From Serinus canaria (taxonomy: Eukaryota > Chordata > Aves > Passeriformes > Fringillidae), in assembly GCF_022539315.1 (NCBI RefSeq), contig NC_066317.1:65877179-65941178 (forward strand): DNA of 64,000 nucleotides, read 5' to 3'. The notes under the pieces are model-generated. The model did not search any database and was not told where the DNA came from. It worked only from the letters and a program-made list of their open reading frames with translations. The translations under genes were made by a program, and so were the position numbers. The stretch's first letter is position 1. The number at the start of each line of letters is the position of its first letter. Shown piece after piece: positions 59,071 through 64,000 of this stretch.

Positions 59071-60941
59071 TTTAGAAAACCACCCTCTCCTGTCACCTTG
59101 CCTGCTCCAAGGACTCAGCTTTGCCTGTAAATCTCCATTATGCCCTGACTTAAGCCCTTTATGGTTAATGCTTTATGAATGCTTTCCTGAAGCCCCATGC
59201 ATGACCTCTGCTGGGGTGTGGGGGCTCCTGAGAGTCTCTCCTCTCCCTGGTGGCCGTGCCTGGCTTTGGTGGCCATTTTAAGAGACTTGCCTGTAGGTGG
59301 CTTGTGCCTCACAAGTGGCTTTTGCTGATGAGTGGGGTGGGCAGGGGGACACAGGACACCCAGCAGCCACTGGTGTGCCTTAAGGTTTGTGCTCCTTTGC
59401 AGCCAGACACAGGGTGTGACTATCCCAGTTATGCTCAGGTACTCCAGCATCTCTTATGCTGCCTTCTAAGGAAAAAGACCCAAGAACTTCCGTGCTCCCA
59501 AGAGAATCCCTGTGGGAGAAGGAGAACAAAGCAGAGGCATGTTTGCACACCAGCCTTGCAGATCCCCGACCCTTGATGCCAAGCCCTGGGTTGAACCCCT
59601 CTGCCCCAGCAAAGCTGTCCCCTCCTGACCTTGAGCTCTGCTGTGGGGCTCGTGGGGCTCCACACAGCTGCAAAACCCCCTCTGCCCCCATGGGCTCTGC
59701 TGTGCCCGTGGGATGGTGCAGGGGATGCAGCACTTTGGGGATCAAGGGCTGCTGTGTGTGGGTGAGGCTGCCTCAGCCTGGAGACCCAGCAGTTAATTTG
59801 TTTGTTTCCTTTCTGTATAGGATATTGTTACCAAAAAAAGAAAATGAGGTGGGGGGAAGAGAGAAAAAAGAAAAGCTGAGGCTAAATGATGAAAAGGGCT
59901 CTCTCCTGCAGCTATGAAATCTCACCCGGAAGGAGGCGAGGGGAAGTGTTTTCCAGTGGGGTACAAAGTCAGCAGCAGAGCTTTGAACTCGGGGGAACTC
60001 CACAGCAGCTCAGAGCCCTGCCAGGCAGCCCCAGCTGTGCATACCTCAGCTGCAGCTGAGGGAGTTAGGGTCACACCCTGCACCCCTGCTCTGTGCCAGG
60101 ATGGGCTGGGCACCGGGATCAGAGCAGCCCATGGAAAGGGGGCTTTGCTGGGCAGGGGGATCTGTTCCCCAGACAAAAAACTGACCCTCCTGGAAGTTAT
60201 TTTGGGATGGGTCACCCTGAGCTTGTCCCTGGAGTGTGGCACAAGGCCACCCTTCCCTGGCCCAGACAGGCTGTGCTGTCCCCTCATGTGTCCCCTGGCA
60301 GTTCCTGGGTTCCCCTGCACACCTCCATCACCCCACTGGGCTCTGATCATACCCAGCACCCTTCACCACAGGTGATCTGAGTACTCCAAACAGGGGAAGG
60401 TTCTACTCAAATATGGTAACCAAAAAGCTGGGTTTGGAAAGGATCCCAAGTTACTTGGGGGAATTTAGGCAATTATCCCACCATACCTTTTTTTAAATTT
60501 TAATTTCACTCTAATGGTTTCAGAGGTACCTTTTCCCCATCTCATTTACAAGTGAAAACACTCAGTTAACTAAACTGAGGAAAGAATTTAAAAATTAATT
60601 TAGGCGCCTCAAAATGAAAGTAAACTTTGGGATAAGCAGTGGGATCTCTGTGGAAGTGGAAGCCAGGTGGAAGTGCTGCTGCTGGACTTTGGTTTTTGCT
60701 GAAGTGTTCCTCACCAGTCCTGGTGGGTTGGGGTCTCTGGGGAAAGTGCATCAGCATGTGGCCCCATTTTTTGTGTTGGATCACAGCTGGGCCAGGGAGG
60801 AGGAAAACAGCAGTGTGAGTCTCCAGGAGAGGGGTGAAACAGAACAACACGAGGTTTGGAGCCTCTTCCCAAACTACCCCTACAATCCCCAGCAGCAGCC
60901 TTTGCCTGCCAGCTGTAACACTTCTCCTTCCTTATCTGCAG

Positions 60942-61159
60942 CTAATCCCTTAAACAGCCATTTGAAGGAGTTTTTGCAGTATTTGCCCAAGAAGCAGCTC
61001 CCAGATTTGCTGTTTTCTCAAGGACTTAGAGCAGTGGATCCTGCTGCTGTTCCCAGGGATCCAGTGACAGGCACCTCCACCCCTGGGAAAACGCTGCCCA
61101 GAATGGATGGGACACCACCAAATAAATCTCCATGTTGTGGGTATTTCAGGGGTCTGTAA
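60942..61159 (+). other. Exon-like frame before a polyA signal
   Basis: A CTTATCTGCAG acceptor opens a frame containing NSHLKEFLQYLPKKQLPDLL and ending CCGYFRGL with TAA. An AATAAA follows at 61166-61171. No upstream exon is found and the family is not recognised. It lies inside a longer frame that starts at 60614, so chance is likely. Confidence 0.2.
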
Positions 61160-61377
61160 TCCCCAAATAAACATCCTGCCACTTGAACCTGTTGTGAGGA
61201 GCACGATGGTCACCATCCACAGGAAAGATGCCAAGCTGCCACTGGGCCAGGGATGGGGCAAGAGGATGGAGGTGATGAGCACAGATTTGGGGCTGGTTTG
61301 GGTGGATGGTTTGGCTAGGTTGGTCTATCCTGGTGCAGAGGAGCAGTGGGCCAGGTTAGCTCTGGTGTCCACAGCAT

Positions 61378-61844
61378 CAGAAGGGTGTGGACCTGTTGCA
61401 GCAGCTCCACAAAGATGCTCAGAGGGCTGGAGCACCTCTGCTATGGAGACAGGATTAGAGACCTGTGATTGCTCAGCCTGAAGAAGTTCAGAGAGACCTT
61501 CTAGTACCTTCCAGTGTCTGAAAGGGTCTACAGGAGAGCTGGGGAGGGGTGTTTTACCAGGCCATGTAGGGACAGGGCAAGGAGAAATGGCTTCAAACTG
61601 ACAGAGAGCAGACCCAGACTGATTTTAGGAAAAAATTCTTCATTGTGGTATAGTGAGGCCCTGGCACAGTCTGCCCAGGGAAGTTTTGGCTGTCCTATCC
61701 CTGGAAGTGTCCAAAGTCAGGTTGGATGGGGATTTGTGTGACCTGGTCTAGTGGAAGGTGTCCCTGCTCATGGCTGGGGATTGGAACTAGGTGAGATTTA
61801 AGGTCCCTTCCAACTCAAACCATTCTGTGATTTTATGATTTCTG
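61378..61844 (+). mobile_element. CR1 LINE 3' end, longest copy
   Basis: About 465 bases in CR1 order: AAGATGCTCAGAGGGCTGGA, GGAGAAATGGCTTCAAACTG, GAGGCCCTGGCACAGTCTGC, GTGGAAGGTGTCCCTGCTCA and AAGGTCCCTTCCAACTCAAA. It ends CCATTCTGTGATTTTATGAT. Only the end of the second frame and the 3' UTR could be present; no reverse transcriptase domain is intact. Confidence 0.95.
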
Positions 61845-62369
61845 GGGTACTCATACTCAGACACATCCCACAGTCAGTTTTATTTTTTGTGCTGAGGAAT
61901 GAAGCCTGGAGAGCCTGTGAAGGATGGGCAGAGGGACCTTGCTATTGTGCCTGGATTGCTCATCCCAAGGCTGGTACAAACCAGCCCGTGCACAGCCAGG
62001 GTAACTCATCTTCCTTACAGCATCCCTGCAGGGACACCTCGGGCCACTCCCGAGCCACCCGGGGATGGAGGGGATTTCCTGGGAGCACACACCCCACCGG
62101 TGTGGGAGCACTGCCTGGACAAGGACTTCAGGATTCTCTCTCCCACTGGGAGCGAAACAATGCCATCATTTGAGCAGGGTGGTGCTTAATTAGCTTTCAC
62201 TTGAAGGAAAAGGGGGCGGTGGTGGATGGAAGGAGGCGCAGGGAAAGCGCAGCAAAAGACCACGAGAAAATCCCCTTTTCCCGGTGCGGAGAGGGCCGTT
62301 CCTGGGCGCTGCGGACTGAAACACCTGCTGCCCGGAGGGAAAGCCAGCTCCCAGGAAATGCAAGAAAGG

Positions 62370-62645
62370 CACTTTCCAATGTGGAATATGTTGAAAAGCA
62401 CAGAGGAGGAGAAGGGGGGGTGGTGGAATGGCTGCGGAGATGCATGAATATTAAAATGATTATAGCGCTTAATAAAACGCCGCACAGGGGAGGAACAATA
62501 ACAGGTATTGTTGGCAAGCCTGACGCTCAGCTTCCCCTTGATTTGATGGGCCGATAACCATCGCAGTATCTCTTTCATGATCCCTGGCTCCGTATCTCTC
62601 TCGCAGCGCGGCAGAGCCACACACATTCCAGGGCAGACTTTGATG
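62370..62645. promoter_or_regulatory. Candidate conserved non-coding element with SOX pair
   Basis: Unique stretch with ATGAATATTAAAATGATTAT, AGCGCTTAATAAAACGCCGC, a SOX-type inverted pair, and CCTTGATTTGATGGGCCGAT. CpGs are retained in AT-rich context. Among the most enhancer-like stretches in the window. Confidence 0.42.
62494..62512. promoter_or_regulatory. Inverted pair of SOX core motifs
   Basis: AACAAT, seven bases, ATTGTT: two SOX HMG-box cores facing each other. SOXE proteins bind such head-to-head pairs as dimers, usually with shorter spacing, so dimer binding is uncertain. Confidence 0.4.
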
Positions 62646-62665
62646 TCTCTCTCTCTCTCTCTCTC
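62645..62665. repeat. CT dinucleotide microsatellite
   Basis: About ten CT units, ending in TCCAGG. Confidence 0.9.
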
Positions 62666-64000
62666 CAGGCGCAGCCCTGCCAGCCCTGGGCAGGCTGCGG
62701 GCGCCGCGGCTCCCCCGGCCAAGGGCCGTGGGTGGGGGACACGGGGAGGGGGCTGCCCAGGGCTGGGGGGCCGTGGGGGGAAGCAGCTGGCAGCTCTGAG
62801 CCAGATCGCTGCCAAAATACCCGGGCACTTCTTTAGGGTCACCCCGAAGATCTCAAATCCCAAAAAATGGGATGCTGCAGTTCTGGGACTGTCCAGTGAA
62901 AAACACTCAGGCTGGTCAGCCAGGAGGGAAAAGGGCACTTTTTAGTCCTCCATCTCCCCACACCAGTCTTGGGAGTGGACAAAGAGACCCAGTTAAATAA
63001 GAAATAAGAACAATTTAGGGATCTTTTAAAAGGCTGTCCTCAAGGACAGACTGTGGCAGTTTATCCCCTGGGAAGCAGTCCAGTGTCCAGACCTAGAAAG
63101 AATGATGAATTCTGGGGGCTGGCAGCACAAGCCCCTCTGAGTGTCCCTTGGTGGAGACACAGATGTCCCTGCAGTGACACAGGAGAGCCCCCATGCCAAA
63201 GGGATGTAGCTGGAGCTGTAGCATGGGGGGACACAGCTGTGTGTTGGTAGGACCCTTGTTAGTGGCTGGGACCTAAAAGGCACCAAACTCTCCCGAGGAG
63301 GGTGGGAGGGCAGATGGGCAGGATTGGGAAGAGAAAATGATATCTCAAAAAGATGCTTAGCAGGGATGGATGGTGCAAGCACACTCCTGAACATTTCTCC
63401 CTGCCCCTCTTGGTCTGAGAGATCTTTGATTTTGGGGCAAGGTTGCCTTATTTTGGGCAGGATTTTGAGCATGCTGAAGACAATGGAGTGGAGCCAGTGC
63501 TATTCAGCCACAGCCACCCAACGCTCCTTTGGTGCAATCTGAGAGGAAGAAAGTTCTGCTGTAAACCACATGCCACTCCAGAGGGTCTCGTGGAATTTGG
63601 GGCTCATACCCCACATTAGCCATGTCTTCTTTCCCTTTCCTTCCTTCCATTCCTCACTCTGCCTCTCTGGCCATCTGTACCAGACAAACTATCAGAGCTC
63701 CCAACCAGAACTGCTTGCTTTGCTCTTTTCAAATCAAACTTCTGCCAGTAGTTACACCTCACACTTAATTTGCGTTAATTGTTGTTGGGTTATTTTTTAC
63801 ATTTAATTATTGGTTTCAGAATGCAACAGAAGGGGGAAAAAAAAGGCATGAAATTTTCCAGCCCTTTTTTTTTTTTTGTGAGTGCGTGTTTTCTGTCTTG
63901 TGGGAGGTGGCTGCAGTGGGCTCACCCCTCCATGAGTCTGGAGGGGTAAAAGGGGGTGCTGAGAGCCGGGAGGGGGCCTGAATGAAGCCACCCTGCACCT

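Larger units (their letters stand above)
50120..64000. other. Gene-poor right end of window
   Basis: Apart from the separately listed CR1 fragments, CpG patch and candidate elements, no gene is recognised. Longest frames (54684-55382 on +, 62186-62938 on -, 60614-61159 on +) are not supported as genes. Confidence 0.5.

Noticed and set aside
62186..62938. 250-codon - strand frame, longest in the window
   Set aside because: It starts at GTG, crosses a CT microsatellite (giving RERERER) and an enhancer-like block. No known domain.
24970..64000. FOXI3 coding sequence
   Set aside because: No forkhead domain signature is found on either strand. If present in this genome it lies outside the window.
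1..64000. CRISPR arrays, operons, tRNA or rRNA genes
   Set aside because: None is seen. The sequence is a vertebrate nuclear locus, and the regular repeats are only CR1 ends and short tandem duplications.

Overview
This is vertebrate nuclear DNA, most likely from a bird and probably a songbird. Three single-copy vertebrate genes lie in the order SMYD1, FABP1, THNSL2, the order I recall for the human 2p11.2 block. Coding exons are split by GT-AG introns. The recognisable transposons are CR1 LINE 3' ends with the avian terminal motif (ATTCTATGAT-like ends). There is no bacterial-type operon structure.

Layout. Bases 1-1740 hold the last intron, last coding exon (1303-1461) and 3' end of SMYD1 on the + strand. 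Bases 3589-6750 hold a complete FABP1 on the - strand: four coding exons, 127 codons, polyA signal, TATA box, and candidate nuclear-receptor and HNF1 sites. SMYD1 and FABP1 are convergent. Bases 6760-16300 are intergenic. A CpG-rich stretch (16330-17128) leads into a complete THNSL2 on the + strand, with eight coding exons from 17129 to 24728 encoding 483 residues. FABP1 and THNSL2 are divergent. From about 25 kb to the right edge there is no gene I recognise. This 39 kb holds CR1 fragments, small duplications, two CpG-rich patches, and AT-rich stretches dense in homeodomain, forkhead, SOX and POU-type motifs that look like conserved developmental enhancers. In mammals the next gene past THNSL2 is FOXI3. 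No forkhead domain is present here, so these stretches may be its long-range regulatory territory (inference).

The main new object is a phase-consistent set of three exons on the + strand at 44860-45009, 49663-49828 and 49910-50119. They form a 174-residue open frame ending in TGA, with good splice sites and a Cys-rich first half. I do not recognise the protein and could not find its start exon.

Functionally, SMYD1 is a muscle histone methyltransferase, FABP1 a liver and gut fatty-acid carrier, and THNSL2 a PLP enzyme acting on O-phosphohomoserine or phosphothreonine. They are neighbours by ancient synteny and not one pathway.
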